From Halovenus sp037080055 (GTDB taxonomy: Archaea > Halobacteriota > Halobacteria > Halobacteriales > Haloarculaceae): a DNA stretch of 64,000 bases. The notes below the pieces were generated by a model, which saw nothing but the letters and a program-made list of their open reading frames with translations, had not been told where the DNA came from and searched no databases. Made by a program: the position numbers and the translations under genes. The DNA lies in the NCBI RefSeq assembly GCF_037080055.1, contig NZ_JBAOJI010000001.1:930001-994000 (forward strand), written 5' to 3'. This document shows positions 48,884-58,199 of this stretch, one piece after another (position 1 is the first letter of the stretch; the number at the start of each line of letters is the position of its first letter).

Positions 48884-49777
48884 ATGCGCATTCTCGTCAC
48901 CGGTGCGACGGGCTTCGTCGGTGGGCAACTCGTGGGGGAACTGCTCGCCGCCGGCCACGAGGTCCGCGCGCTCGTCCGCGATCCCAGCAGCTACGACGCG
49001 CCCAACGGCGTCGAAGTGTTCCAAGGCGATGTCCTCGACCGGGGAAGCTTCGAGGACTCGCTTTCGGGCGTCGACGCCGCCTACTACCTGATTCACTCGA
49101 TGTACGCCGGCGAGGACTTCGAGGAGCGTGATCGGTTGGCTGCTCGCAACTTCACCCGAGCGGCGAGCGAAGCGGGGGTCGACCGGATCATCTATCTCGG
49201 CGGCCTCGGCGAGACGGGCGATCAACTCTCGGCACATCTCCGCTCGCGACGGGAGGTCGAGTACATCCTCGGCGACGGCACCCCTGAGTTGACGACGCTG
49301 CGGGCATCGATCATCGTCGGCGCGGGCAGCGTGAGCTTTCAGATCGTCACCCAACTCGTCAAGCGCCTCCCGGTAATGATCGCCCCGCAGTGGGTGCGAA
49401 CCCAGTGCCAGCCCATCGCCGTCATCGATGCGCTGGCGTATCTCGTCGGCGTCGTCGACGCACCAGAGACGGCCGGGAAGACCTACGAAATCGGCGGTCC
49501 AGACATCCTCACCTACGGGGAGATGCTCCAACAGACCGCGCTGGCGATGGATCGGCGACCGCCGCCGATCGTTCCCGTCCCGGTGCTCACCCCCAAGCTA
49601 TCGGCGTACTGGGTCGGGCTGGTGAGCGACGTAGACTGGCAAGTCGCGCGACCCCTCATTCACGGCCTGAAGAATCCGACTATCGTCACCGACGACTCCA
49701 TTAGAGAGTTCGTCAGTCCGGAACTGACGCCGTTCAGCGAGGCCGTACAGCGAGCGCTCGCGGAGGAAGGGGGATGA
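48884..49777 (+). CDS. Atypical extended SDR / NAD(P)-binding protein (NDUFA9-like)
   Basis: This 297-residue Rossmann protein has the NAD(P) motif VTGATGFVGGQLV, then a variable Asp in VFQGDVLD. SMYAGEDFEERDRLAARNFTRAA and RIIYLGGLGETGD are the atypical-SDR body. The catalytic YxxxK is not obvious, which is usual for NmrA or complex-I NDUFA9-like members. It may act on a lipid or sense NADPH. It overlaps the next membrane protein gene by 4 nt. Confidence 0.9.
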   Translation: MRILVTGATGFVGGQLVGELLAAGHEVRALVRDPSSYDAPNGVEVFQGDVLDRGSFEDSLSGVDAAYYLIHSMYAGEDFEERDRLAARNFTRAASEAGVDRIIYLGGLGETGDQLSAHLRSRREVEYILGDGTPELTTLRASIIVGAGSVSFQIVTQLVKRLPVMIAPQWVRTQCQPIAVIDALAYLVGVVDAPETAGKTYEIGGPDILTYGEMLQQTALAMDRRPPPIVPVPVLTPKLSAYWVGLVSDVDWQVARPLIHGLKNPTIVTDDSIREFVSPELTPFSEAVQRALAEEGG

Positions 49778-50463
49778 GTTCACCGTACAGCGACTCGTGG
49801 GTCTACGAGGGAATCGTCGGCGCACTCCCGGGTATCGCCGTCAGCCCACGGGTTGCCCTGTTGCTTCAGTTTCTGCTGTTCGAGGCTGCCGTGCTCGTAC
49901 TGGGGCTCGTCTACAATCTCCCGGAGGCAGCGGTGGCGGGGACCGTCGCGGTCGTCGTTTCGACGGTCGGGAGTGCAGAGTTGATCAGGATCGGCGATCA
50001 GATCCGAGATATTCCCCTCCCCGAGGCCTACCGTCGACTCCTCTTTGGCTCGAACATCGAGGTAGTCCTCTCGGTGCTCGCGTACATCGCGCTGATCACA
50101 CACCTGTTCGTCTTCGATCCGGGACGGGCCGAGGTGCCGCTGCTCGAGGACTTGCTCGGCCCCGACCCGCCGGTACTCGGGGTCTATCTCATGCTGTTGA
50201 TCCTTTGGGACGTCTGTTACCGGATCGGTGCGGGCTGGTGGGCGAGCGTCGCAGCGCTGTGGCGGACGGTCCGCTACGAGTTCGATCCGAAGACACGAGG
50301 GAGTCTCCGCCGGGCCGATGGTGAGATTGCGCTGTTCGGCCTCGCTCAGGGAGCCTTCCTCCCCTTTCTGATCGGTCAGCCCGTCCTCTTTCTCGTCGTT
50401 GCTGGCCACATCGCCGCGGTGCTCGCAGTCACCGGAACCTCGATGCTACTGCTCTCGCGGTGA
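49774..50463 (+). CDS. Conserved haloarchaeal membrane protein
   Basis: This 229-residue protein has about five to six hydrophobic helices (LLQFLLFEAAVLVLGLVY, VAGTVAVVVSTVGS, VVLSVLAYIALITHLFVF, VYLMLLILWDVCYRIG, GQPVLFLVVAGHIAAVLAVTGTSMLLLS). It is translated with the NAD-binding protein (4-nt overlap). No family is recognised. The coupling suggests that the two work together at the membrane, perhaps on a quinone or lipid. Confidence 0.78.
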   Translation: MSSPYSDSWVYEGIVGALPGIAVSPRVALLLQFLLFEAAVLVLGLVYNLPEAAVAGTVAVVVSTVGSAELIRIGDQIRDIPLPEAYRRLLFGSNIEVVLSVLAYIALITHLFVFDPGRAEVPLLEDLLGPDPPVLGVYLMLLILWDVCYRIGAGWWASVAALWRTVRYEFDPKTRGSLRRADGEIALFGLAQGAFLPFLIGQPVLFLVVAGHIAAVLAVTGTSMLLLSR

Positions 50464-50603
50464 TCCAGCGAACCGACGCTGGTGAAACGCCCAGGAAGTG
50501 ATATCGAGATGCGTGCTGAATATAGAGGTTGTAGTCAGCACAGGCGATCTAACAAAACGCGAGTTTCAAAAAGCATTCATTAGAGACATGATTAGTCCGA
50601 TAC

Positions 50604-51044
50604 ATGAAGCGCCGTACTGCCCTCCAGCTCGGTGGTTCAATGCTTCTCGCAACGACGGCCGGCTGTTCTGTGCCACAAGGAGGTACATCATCCGACATTG
50701 AAATCTCCAAAATTAATCTCCGAAGTTATCTCGACCGCGCCGTGGAAGCAAGCGTCATGTTAGTTGACAGTGACGAGGTCGTCCTCTGGCGCACCGTCAC
50801 CCTCTCAACTGGCCAGGATCGGTTCGCAACCCTCGATGAATTACCCGCACAGGCTGGTGAGTACACACTGTACGCACACATTCCAGGGACCGACACAGGG
50901 GACGCTGTTCAGGTGGATCTCACCGAAGATGTAGATGAGAAGGACCTATCCTGTATCGTGGTCGAACTCGTAATTGATCCGACTTTCTCAGGAGAACGCC
51001 ATCTGAGCTATAATTATATAGCCCAGTGCGAGAGTGAGAGTTAA
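50604..51044 (+). CDS. Small lipoprotein of unknown function
   Basis: This 146-residue protein has a lipobox signal (MKRRTALQLGGSMLLATTAGCS, KRR Tat-like), then a compact beta-rich, Ig-like mature part (EISKINLRSYLDRAVEASVMLVDSDEVVLWRTVTL...). No family is recognised. It is monocistronic. The 140 bp upstream hold an AT-rich region with a possible TATA, and the 120 bp downstream show nothing notable. Confidence 0.75.
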   Translation: MKRRTALQLGGSMLLATTAGCSVPQGGTSSDIEISKINLRSYLDRAVEASVMLVDSDEVVLWRTVTLSTGQDRFATLDELPAQAGEYTLYAHIPGTDTGDAVQVDLTEDVDEKDLSCIVVELVIDPTFSGERHLSYNYIAQCESES

Positions 51045-51166
51045 TCGTCCTGTAGGGATTGCTTGAACAGACCTGCTCTCATCAATATGCGCGTGTATTC
51101 AGCACGCCCGACAAAATCTATCACCATTTGAGGGTTTCAACAAAACCGACGAGCCGAAGCCGTCGG

Positions 51167-52879
51167 TCAGCGATCAGGCATCGGCGGTTCCCGGTCCGCC
51201 GAGTCATCGACACCGGCACGCTCGAAGCGGAGTTCGACGGTCGTTCCCGCATCGCATGTCTCGAATCGGAGGTCGCCGCCGGACTTCTCGGCGACCCAGT
51301 AGACGATCCACACCCCCAGTCCAACCCCCTCCTCCGGCGTCACTCGATCACCGTCGAGAACTGCATCGACGATGTCGTCGTCGATACCCGGGCCGTTGTC
51401 TTCGACAGTGAGAGTGGCCCAGTCTCCGTCGGCCGCTGTCCGAACGGTAACGACCGGATCGGCAGCGGTGTTGTGTTCTGCGGCGTTGTCGATCAGATCT
51501 TTGATTGCCCGGTCGATCTGTGCGACAGCGATGACACTGAGAGCACCGTCGAGGTCGGCCTCGAACGTGACATCAGGGTATCGCTCCCGGGCATCGGCGA
51601 GTACCGGTTCGACACTGTCGCTGAGTGAGGACTGGGTAGGCTGTTCGGCCTCGATCAGCCGCTCGATTCTACGGGCTTTCTCCGTCCAGTCGAGGAGTCG
51701 ATCCGTCTTCTCCATCAGTTCCTCGTAGGCCGCTCGGGAGTCGTCATCGGCGAGCAGTTCCGCGTTCGTGCGGATCACGTTGAGTTCGTTTCGGAGGTTG
51801 TGCCGGAGCACGCGGCTCTGGAGGTCTTTGAGCAGGCTAAGCTCTGATTCCCGACTCCGCAGTTGCTGTTGTCGACGCTGCTGTTCGGTAACGTCCCGAC
51901 AGACCACCACTGTCGCCAACGACGCCGCCTGGTGGCTGCCGACTGTCGAAGCCGTCACGCTGAAGTGTCGTCTGCCGGTCGCCGTCTCGACCCAGCAGTC
52001 GGCCTGGCCGGTCGACTCCAGCCGTGAGAGGGTCTCCTCGCCGAATACCGCCGGGCCGGAGCGACCGATCAACGAGCCAGACTCGCTGAGTCGGTCAGCG
52101 GCCGCTGCGTTGGACATGACGATTCGAGCTTGTTCGTCGAGCACGACGACCGGATCGTCCATCTCGTCGAGGACGCGCTGGCGGGCGATCGGAATGGTAT
52201 CGAGCAGTCGGAGTCGGAAGACACCGGCAGTCAGTAACAGCCCGCTTGCCATGAAGCTCACTGGCGTGATATCGAACGGAATGATTCCAATCTGGAAGAG
52301 CACACTCACCGAGAACGGAATCGTGACGGCCAGAAACAGCGCGAGGCTCTGCAGTCGATACCGCGAAGGCGAGCGGACCATCACGCTGCCGAGCAGAAGG
52401 ATGCCGGCGAAGGCGATGCCGTAGGAGTAGAGGATGTGAGCGAGAAACGGCCCCGTCAACTGGAGTTCGTATCCCAGCGGGACGCTCGCAGCGACCGTCG
52501 AGAACACGGCAGTCCGGAATGGCGAGAGGATCACCGCCAGCATCACCGCCGGTTTGATCAGCAACACGGCGAGCGTTCGGACGGAGACGAGATGCTCACG
52601 GCCCGTGTAGCTCAACCCGAGCAGGAGGAATCCGATCACGGTCAACTCGATGCCGAACACGCGGATAAGCAGTCCCCCGCCAGCCATCGGATCGCCGTTC
52701 GTCTCGACGAGAAGAACGTGCATCGTGTCGGCGAGCACCCAGCAGGCGATGCCAGTGAACATCACCGCCAACGGCACAGCCCCCCGTTTGTCGTCGTACC
52801 GGAGGCAGTAGCCAAGAAGACACAACGAGAGAACAAACGTCACAATCATGCCGGCTCCGATTATGACGTGTGTCGCCAT
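51167..52879 (-). CDS. Histidine kinase with N-terminal 7TM and PAS domains
   Basis: This is a 570-residue sensor kinase. The N-terminal 220 residues carry seven hydrophobic helices (histidine-kinase 7TM sensor), a PAS domain follows (DDPVVVLDEQARIVMSNAAA), then the HisKA-like dimerisation helix with LRHNLRNELNVIR (the H of RHNLRNE is the phospho-acceptor). The ATPase domain has the N box DLIDNAAEHN, G1 DNGPGIDD and G2 GVGLGVWIV. No response regulator gene is adjacent; archaeal kinases often signal to distant regulators. The start is the ATG at 52879. Confidence 0.92.
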   Translation of the reverse strand: MATHVIIGAGMIVTFVLSLCLLGYCLRYDDKRGAVPLAVMFTGIACWVLADTMHVLLVETNGDPMAGGGLLIRVFGIELTVIGFLLLGLSYTGREHLVSVRTLAVLLIKPAVMLAVILSPFRTAVFSTVAASVPLGYELQLTGPFLAHILYSYGIAFAGILLLGSVMVRSPSRYRLQSLALFLAVTIPFSVSVLFQIGIIPFDITPVSFMASGLLLTAGVFRLRLLDTIPIARQRVLDEMDDPVVVLDEQARIVMSNAAAADRLSESGSLIGRSGPAVFGEETLSRLESTGQADCWVETATGRRHFSVTASTVGSHQAASLATVVVCRDVTEQQRRQQQLRSRESELSLLKDLQSRVLRHNLRNELNVIRTNAELLADDDSRAAYEELMEKTDRLLDWTEKARRIERLIEAEQPTQSSLSDSVEPVLADARERYPDVTFEADLDGALSVIAVAQIDRAIKDLIDNAAEHNTAADPVVTVRTAADGDWATLTVEDNGPGIDDDIVDAVLDGDRVTPEEGVGLGVWIVYWVAEKSGGDLRFETCDAGTTVELRFERAGVDDSADREPPMPDR

Positions 52880-52998
52880 GATCAGCCAATAGAGAGTGAT
52901 TAGAATAATGGTTATGTTTCTGAGACAACAAACCGATGCCGGACGGTCCGGAGATCACTCTCGGGGGGTTTATTGGCTGCCCGTTCTTCGACACTCTC

Positions 52999-53973
52999 AT
53001 GAGCGAGGCTGATAACGCGGGGGCCGGCCGCGAGGAAATCTGGCTCGAACAGTACCGGCCAGAGCAGTTTTCTGATATCGTCGGGCAGGAATCAATCGTC
53101 GAGCGACTGGAGAGTTACGTCACGAGAGATGATATCCCGAATATGCTGTTCGCGGGCCCGGCAGGCGTCGGCAAGACCACGTCGGCCGTGACGATTGCCA
53201 AAGAACTCTACGGCGAGGACTGGCAAGAACACTTTCTCGAACTGAACGCCTCCGACGAGCGCGGCATCGACGTGGTTCGTGATCGTATCAAAAGCTTCGC
53301 GCGAACCTCCTTCGGCGGCGTCAACTACCGCATCATCTTCCTCGACGAAGCTGACGCCCTCACCTCGGACGCCCAGTCAGCACTCCGGCGGACGATGGAG
53401 CAGTTCTCGAACAACGTCCGGTTCATCCTCTCCTGTAACTACTCCTCACAGATTATCGACCCAATCCAGTCGCGCTGTACCGTCTTCCGCTTCTCGCCGT
53501 TGTCGGACGAGGCCATCGAGACGCAGGTCCGGCGGATTGCCGAGGACCAAGACATCGAACTCACGGAAGATGGAGTCGACGCACTGGTCTACGTCGCGGG
53601 CGGGGACATGCGCGCGGCGATCAACGGACTGCAGGCCGCCGCCGTCACCGGTAGTGTCGTCGACGAGGAGGCCGTCTTCGAGATTACGAGCACCGCTCGC
53701 CCGGAAGACATCGAGGAGATGGTGACGCTCGCACTCGACGGCGACTTCACTGCCTCGCGGACCCAACTGGATCGACTGCTGACCGAGGAAGGGATCGCTG
53801 GCGGCGATATCATCGACCAACTCCACCGCTCTGTCTGGGAGTTTGGACTCGAAGACGAGGCCGCGGTGCGCGTGCTCGACCGGATCGGTGAAGCCGACTA
53901 CCGGATCACCGAAGGAGCCAACGAGCGCATCCAACTGGAGGCACTGCTGGCGTCGCTGGCGCTGGAAGAGTAA
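52999..53973 (+). CDS. rfcS: Replication factor C small subunit
   Basis: This 324-residue AAA+ clamp loader has Walker A GPAGVGKTTSA, Walker B IIFLDEADALT, the sensor NYSSQIIDPIQSRC and the RFC signature RCTVFRF (SRC), and a helical C-terminal domain. It loads PCNA onto primed DNA with RfcL. No intein is present, although some haloarchaeal rfcS genes carry them. The ATG at 52999 is used; the frame upstream to 52936 is unlikely. The deaminase gene follows after 1 nt. Confidence 0.96.
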   Translation: MSEADNAGAGREEIWLEQYRPEQFSDIVGQESIVERLESYVTRDDIPNMLFAGPAGVGKTTSAVTIAKELYGEDWQEHFLELNASDERGIDVVRDRIKSFARTSFGGVNYRIIFLDEADALTSDAQSALRRTMEQFSNNVRFILSCNYSSQIIDPIQSRCTVFRFSPLSDEAIETQVRRIAEDQDIELTEDGVDALVYVAGGDMRAAINGLQAAAVTGSVVDEEAVFEITSTARPEDIEEMVTLALDGDFTASRTQLDRLLTEEGIAGGDIIDQLHRSVWEFGLEDEAAVRVLDRIGEADYRITEGANERIQLEALLASLALEE

Positions 53974-53974
53974 G

Positions 53975-54421
53975 ATGGTCGACGAGCAGTACATCCGTGA
54001 AGCCATCGAACTCGCCGAGGAGAGCGTCGAGAAGGGGAACACCCCGTTCGGATCGCTGCTCGTGATCGATGACGAAGTCGTCCGGCGCTCCCGGAACACG
54101 ACCGTCACCGAGGCGGACATCACGGCCCACCCGGAACTCAAACTCGCTCGGTGGGCCGCGCGCGAACTCGACGAAGAGGAACGGGCGAACTGCACCATGT
54201 ACACGAGCACGGAGCCATGTGAAATGTGTTCGACAGCGGTCCACTACGCGGAACTCGACCGGGTCGTCTTCAGCGTCTCGACGGGGGCGCTCGCAGATCT
54301 GCGCGGAACACCGAGTGGGTTCACCTGTGCGGAACTGATCGAGGCTAAGGGCGGCGAAGCGACCGTCGAGGGGCCGATTCTCGAAGCGGAGGGACTGGCG
54401 GTCCACGAACAGTTCGACTGA
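53975..54421 (+). CDS. Nucleoside deaminase family protein (cytidine/guanine/tRNA-adenosine deaminase fold)
   Basis: This 148-residue zinc deaminase has the ligands in HPELKLARWAA (variant of HAEx) and STEPCEMCSTA (PCxxC). The proton shuttle Glu lies in the HPE motif. It may deaminate guanine, cytosine or a tRNA wobble adenosine; the small size fits a free-base or nucleoside enzyme. It is 1 nt after rfcS, so co-transcribed. The ATG at 53975 is used. Confidence 0.9.
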   Translation: MVDEQYIREAIELAEESVEKGNTPFGSLLVIDDEVVRRSRNTTVTEADITAHPELKLARWAARELDEEERANCTMYTSTEPCEMCSTAVHYAELDRVVFSVSTGALADLRGTPSGFTCAELIEAKGGEATVEGPILEAEGLAVHEQFD

Positions 54422-54508
54422 CGGTGGCCAGTCGCGGCTGGGGGGACCGCCAGCAGGAGCGTGTTCGGAACTGTTTTACCCGAACGCTCGCCAAATACGT
54501 GCCAACGA

Positions 54509-57286
54509 ATGAGCGATCTCGACGAGGAATACGAACTCACGTATTTCGAGGAAAACGGGTTTCACCGCCTGGAATGCTCGGAATGCGGAGCACGATTCTG
54601 GACCCGCGACGAGACGCGGGACACCTGCGGCGAACCGCCGTGTGACACCTACGGCTTTATCGACGACCCGGGTTTCGCCGAGGAGTACACCCTCGCGGAG
54701 ATGCGGGAGGCCTATCTCTCCTTTTTCGAAGAGCACGGCCACTCCCGGATCGATCCGTACCCGGTCGCGGCCAACCGCTGGCGCGACGACGTGCTCCTGA
54801 CACAGGCATCGATCTACGACTTCCAGCCGCTGGTCACGAGCGGGCAGACCCCGCCGCCGGCGAATCCGCTGACGATCAGCCAGCCCTGCATCCGGATGCA
54901 GGACATCGACAACGTCGGCAAGACCGGCCGGCACACGATGGCCTTCGAGATGATGGCCCACCACGCCTTCAACGCCCGCGAGGACGTGGAGGGCGAGTAC
55001 GCCTACTCGGGCGAAGTGTACTGGAAGGACCAGACCGTCGAGTACTGCGATACGCTGCTAGAGGAACTGGGAGCCGATATCGAGGAAGTCACCTACATCG
55101 AGGATCCGTGGGTCGGCGGCGGCAACGCAGGCCCGGCAATCGAGGTCATCTACAAGGGTCTCGAACTGGCGACGCTCGTCTTCATGTCCATGGAGCAGGA
55201 CGACGAGGGGGAGTACCTGCTCAAGGACGGCAACCGCTACTCGAAGATGGACACCTACGTCGTCGATACCGGCTACGGCCTGGAGCGCTGGACCTGGATG
55301 AGCCAGGGGACGGCGACAGTCTACGAGGCCATCTACCCCGAGATGATCGACTTCCTGCGGGAGAACGCGGGTATCGAGTACACCGAGGAAGAAGAGCAAC
55401 TCGTCCACGGCGCTGCCCGACTCTCCGGGAATCTCGATATCGACGACGTGGACGACGTGGAGGCCGCCCGTGGCGACATCGCCGACGAACTCGGTGTCGA
55501 TGTGGAGCGTCTGCGTGACCTCGTCGAACCGCTCGAACAGATCTACGCGATTGCGGATCACTGCCGGACGCTGGCGTACATGCTCGGCGACGGCATCGTC
55601 CCGTCGAACGTCGGCACCGGTTATCTCGTCCGGATGGTGCTACGCCGCACAAAACGGCTGGTCGACACCGTTGGCGTGGACGCGCCGCTGGACGAACTCG
55701 TCGACATGCAGGCCGACCGCCTGGACTACGAGAACCGCGATACGATCCGTGACGTGGTCCGCACCGAGGTCGAGAAGTACCGTGAGACGCTCGAACGCGG
55801 GACCCGCCGGGTCGAGCAGTTGGCCGAGGAGTACGCCCGCGAGGGCGAACCGATTCCGCGAGACGAACTGGTCGAACTGTACGACTCCCACGGGATCCAA
55901 CCGGACACCGTCGAGGAGATTGCGTCGGATCACCACGCCGACGTGGACGTGCCCGACGACTTCTACTCGCTGGTCGCCAAGCGACACGGCCAGGAGGGAG
56001 AGGAGGAGGCCGACGACGGGGAGTTCGACCCCGAGGAGTTCACCAACCTGCCCGAAACAGAGCGGCTCTACTACGAGGACCAGAACCGCACGGACTTCGA
56101 GGCAGTCGTGCTGGATGTCTTCGAGCGAGAGGACGAGTACGACGTGGTCCTCGACCAGACGATGTTCTATCCCGAGGGCGGAGGTCAGCCCGCCGACCAC
56201 GGAACCCTCTCGACGGACGACGTGACGGCGGACGTGACCGACGTACAGCGTGTCGGGAACGTCATCGTTCACCGGGCCGACGCAGACCCCGGCAAAGGCG
56301 AGTTCGTCCGCGGACAGATCGACTCCCGCCGACGCCGCCAGCACATGCGCCACCACACCGCAACCCACCTCGTCGGCCACGCGGCCCGACAAATCCTCGG
56401 CGACCACATCCGACAGGCCGGTGCCCAGAAGAGTACCGACAGCGCCCGGATCGACCTGAAACACTACGAGTCGGTCACTCGCGAGCAGGTCAAAGAGATC
56501 GAACAGTTGGCCAACGAGTTCGTGATGGAGAATGCTCCGGTCGAACAGGAGTGGGTCGACCGCAATGACGCCGAGGCGGAGTACGGCTTCGACATCTACC
56601 AGGGCGGGATTCCGGAAGGCGAGCAGATCCGACTGATCCACGCCGAAGAGGACACGCAAGCCTGCGGTGGCACACACGTCTCTCGGACTGGCGACGTGGG
56701 TTCGATCAAGATTCTCGGCACCGAGCGAATCCAGGACGGCGTGATCCGCTTTACCTACGCCGCGGGCGACGCGGCGGTCGACGCGAGCCAGCGGACCGAG
56801 GACGCGCTACTGGAGGCGGCGGAGATTCTGGACGTGACACCACAGGACGTGCCGGAAACCGCCCAGCGCTTTTTCGACGAGTGGAAACAGCGAGGCAAGC
56901 GCATCGACGAACTGAAAGAAGAACTGGCGGCGGCCCGCGCGGGTGGGTCTGGCGGCGGCGAGGAAGTCGACCTGGACGGAACGACGGCAGTGATCCAGCG
57001 CCTCGACGCCGACATGGACGAACTCCGCGCGACGGCGAATGCGCTGGTCGAGGACGGAAAGGTCGCGGTGGTCGGTTCCGGTGCCGAGGGCGCGCAGTTC
57101 GTCGTCGCAGTCCCTGACGGTGTCGGTGTCGATGCCGGCGACGTTGTCGGCGAACTCGCTGCCCGCGTCGGTGGTGGCGGCGGCGGCCCGCCGGATTTCG
57201 CACAGGGCGGCGGTCCCAACGCCGACGAACTCGACGACGCACTCGACGATGCGGCCGAGATTCTCAAGCAGATTCTAAACGCCTGA
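54509..57286 (+). CDS. alaS: Alanyl-tRNA synthetase, archaeal type
   Basis: This 925-residue class II synthetase has the archaeal N-terminal zinc region CSECGARFWTRDETRDTCGEPPCDTY, the core with QASIYDFQPLVTSGQTPPPANPLTISQPCIRM and GRHTMAFEMM, the editing site HHTATHLVGHAA and CGGTHVSRTG, and a C-terminal DHHA1-like tail (AVIQRLDADMDELRATANALVED...VVGSGAEGAQFVVAV). The ATG at 54509 (MSDLDEEYEL) is preferred over the extension to 54461. The C-terminus is Gly-rich (GGGGGGPPDFAQGGG). Confidence 0.97.
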   Translation: MSDLDEEYELTYFEENGFHRLECSECGARFWTRDETRDTCGEPPCDTYGFIDDPGFAEEYTLAEMREAYLSFFEEHGHSRIDPYPVAANRWRDDVLLTQASIYDFQPLVTSGQTPPPANPLTISQPCIRMQDIDNVGKTGRHTMAFEMMAHHAFNAREDVEGEYAYSGEVYWKDQTVEYCDTLLEELGADIEEVTYIEDPWVGGGNAGPAIEVIYKGLELATLVFMSMEQDDEGEYLLKDGNRYSKMDTYVVDTGYGLERWTWMSQGTATVYEAIYPEMIDFLRENAGIEYTEEEEQLVHGAARLSGNLDIDDVDDVEAARGDIADELGVDVERLRDLVEPLEQIYAIADHCRTLAYMLGDGIVPSNVGTGYLVRMVLRRTKRLVDTVGVDAPLDELVDMQADRLDYENRDTIRDVVRTEVEKYRETLERGTRRVEQLAEEYAREGEPIPRDELVELYDSHGIQPDTVEEIASDHHADVDVPDDFYSLVAKRHGQEGEEEADDGEFDPEEFTNLPETERLYYEDQNRTDFEAVVLDVFEREDEYDVVLDQTMFYPEGGGQPADHGTLSTDDVTADVTDVQRVGNVIVHRADADPGKGEFVRGQIDSRRRRQHMRHHTATHLVGHAARQILGDHIRQAGAQKSTDSARIDLKHYESVTREQVKEIEQLANEFVMENAPVEQEWVDRNDAEAEYGFDIYQGGIPEGEQIRLIHAEEDTQACGGTHVSRTGDVGSIKILGTERIQDGVIRFTYAAGDAAVDASQRTEDALLEAAEILDVTPQDVPETAQRFFDEWKQRGKRIDELKEELAAARAGGSGGGEEVDLDGTTAVIQRLDADMDELRATANALVEDGKVAVVGSGAEGAQFVVAVPDGVGVDAGDVVGELAARVGGGGGGPPDFAQGGGPNADELDDALDDAAEILKQILNA

Positions 57287-57292
57287 TCCTGA

Positions 57293-58096
57293 TCAGGCCA
57301 GGAGCGGCCCGATTCCGAGCGCAATCCCGTACAGCCCGATCAGCAAACACCCCAGCGCGAGCAGCGGCCAGCCCAGATGGCCCTTGACGATTCGCCACGC
57401 CGTGTCCCGTTCCGAACCGTCGGAGATGACCAGCGGCGTCTTCTCGCTGCTCGTCAGCATCGCATCGACCAGATCACTCCCCCACTCACCCGCCGGCGCG
57501 CGCCCGACAGTCCCGTAGACGTGGACAGATTCGTCGATGTCGAGGCGGCGTTCGATGAATCGCTGTTTGTTGCCGAAGTTGAGTTCGGTGATGCCGAGGT
57601 CGAGCGTGCTGTCCTGCTGCTCGATGTCGTCGGTCTGCTGGATATACTGGTCAATCCGTGCGGGCGGTTCCTCCCCGGGAGAGAGTTCAAGCGTCTCCGA
57701 ACTGAGGTGCAGTTCGGCATTAGCGCCGTCGATCTGAACCCGACCGGTGTCGTCCTCGACGAGAAACGGAACCGAATTCGTCCCCTCGTCCAGTGTCTTC
57801 CAGTAGCTGCTCTTCCCGCTGCTGCGGTACTCCTGGACTTCGTACTCGTAGGCGAGACAGACAGTGCCGGTAAAGGGGGCTTCGACACCCTTCTCGTCGC
57901 CGCGGGCGATTCCCTCGACTTCGGCCGGGCCGTCGTGATAGACCAGATCCTGTACCGCCAGCGGGTCGTTTCTGAAAATCGCCAGCGCGGGGCCGAACTC
58001 CTGGCGGGTTTTGACGAGCGCGCCGGCACCGATCAACAGCATCAGTGTGCCGCCAGCGAGTCCAAGTCCCGACCCGGAGAAGGCGAACTCTGACAT
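57293..58096 (-). CDS. GIDE-domain membrane protein (E3-ligase-like domain, no RING)
   Basis: This 267-residue protein has two membrane helices at the ends (about 9-28 and 243-264) and the GIDE domain between them. The domain is seen in AEVEGIARGDEKGVEAPFTGTVCLAYEYEVQEYR, WKTLDEGTNSVPFLVEDDTGRVQIDGANAELHL and VYGTVGRAP. Eukaryotic relatives (MAPL/MUL1) add a RING finger; this protein has none. It may be a membrane sensor or scaffold. It converges on alaS with 6 nt between stops. Confidence 0.8.
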   Translation of the reverse strand: MSEFAFSGSGLGLAGGTLMLLIGAGALVKTRQEFGPALAIFRNDPLAVQDLVYHDGPAEVEGIARGDEKGVEAPFTGTVCLAYEYEVQEYRSSGKSSYWKTLDEGTNSVPFLVEDDTGRVQIDGANAELHLSSETLELSPGEEPPARIDQYIQQTDDIEQQDSTLDLGITELNFGNKQRFIERRLDIDESVHVYGTVGRAPAGEWGSDLVDAMLTSSEKTPLVISDGSERDTAWRIVKGHLGWPLLALGCLLIGLYGIALGIGPLLA

Positions 58097-58199
58097 ATCT
58101 GAGTAGACTCGGTCAGGTCGTGTAAATGATGTCGGTCACTCTCTGACCGGGAAACACGCGAGCAACAGCTTCATTCCAACGGCGGGAGACGATGAGGGT

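Noticed and set aside
55640..56677. 345-residue open frame antisense to alaS
   Set aside because: Antisense shadow; no family pattern and alaS is unambiguous.
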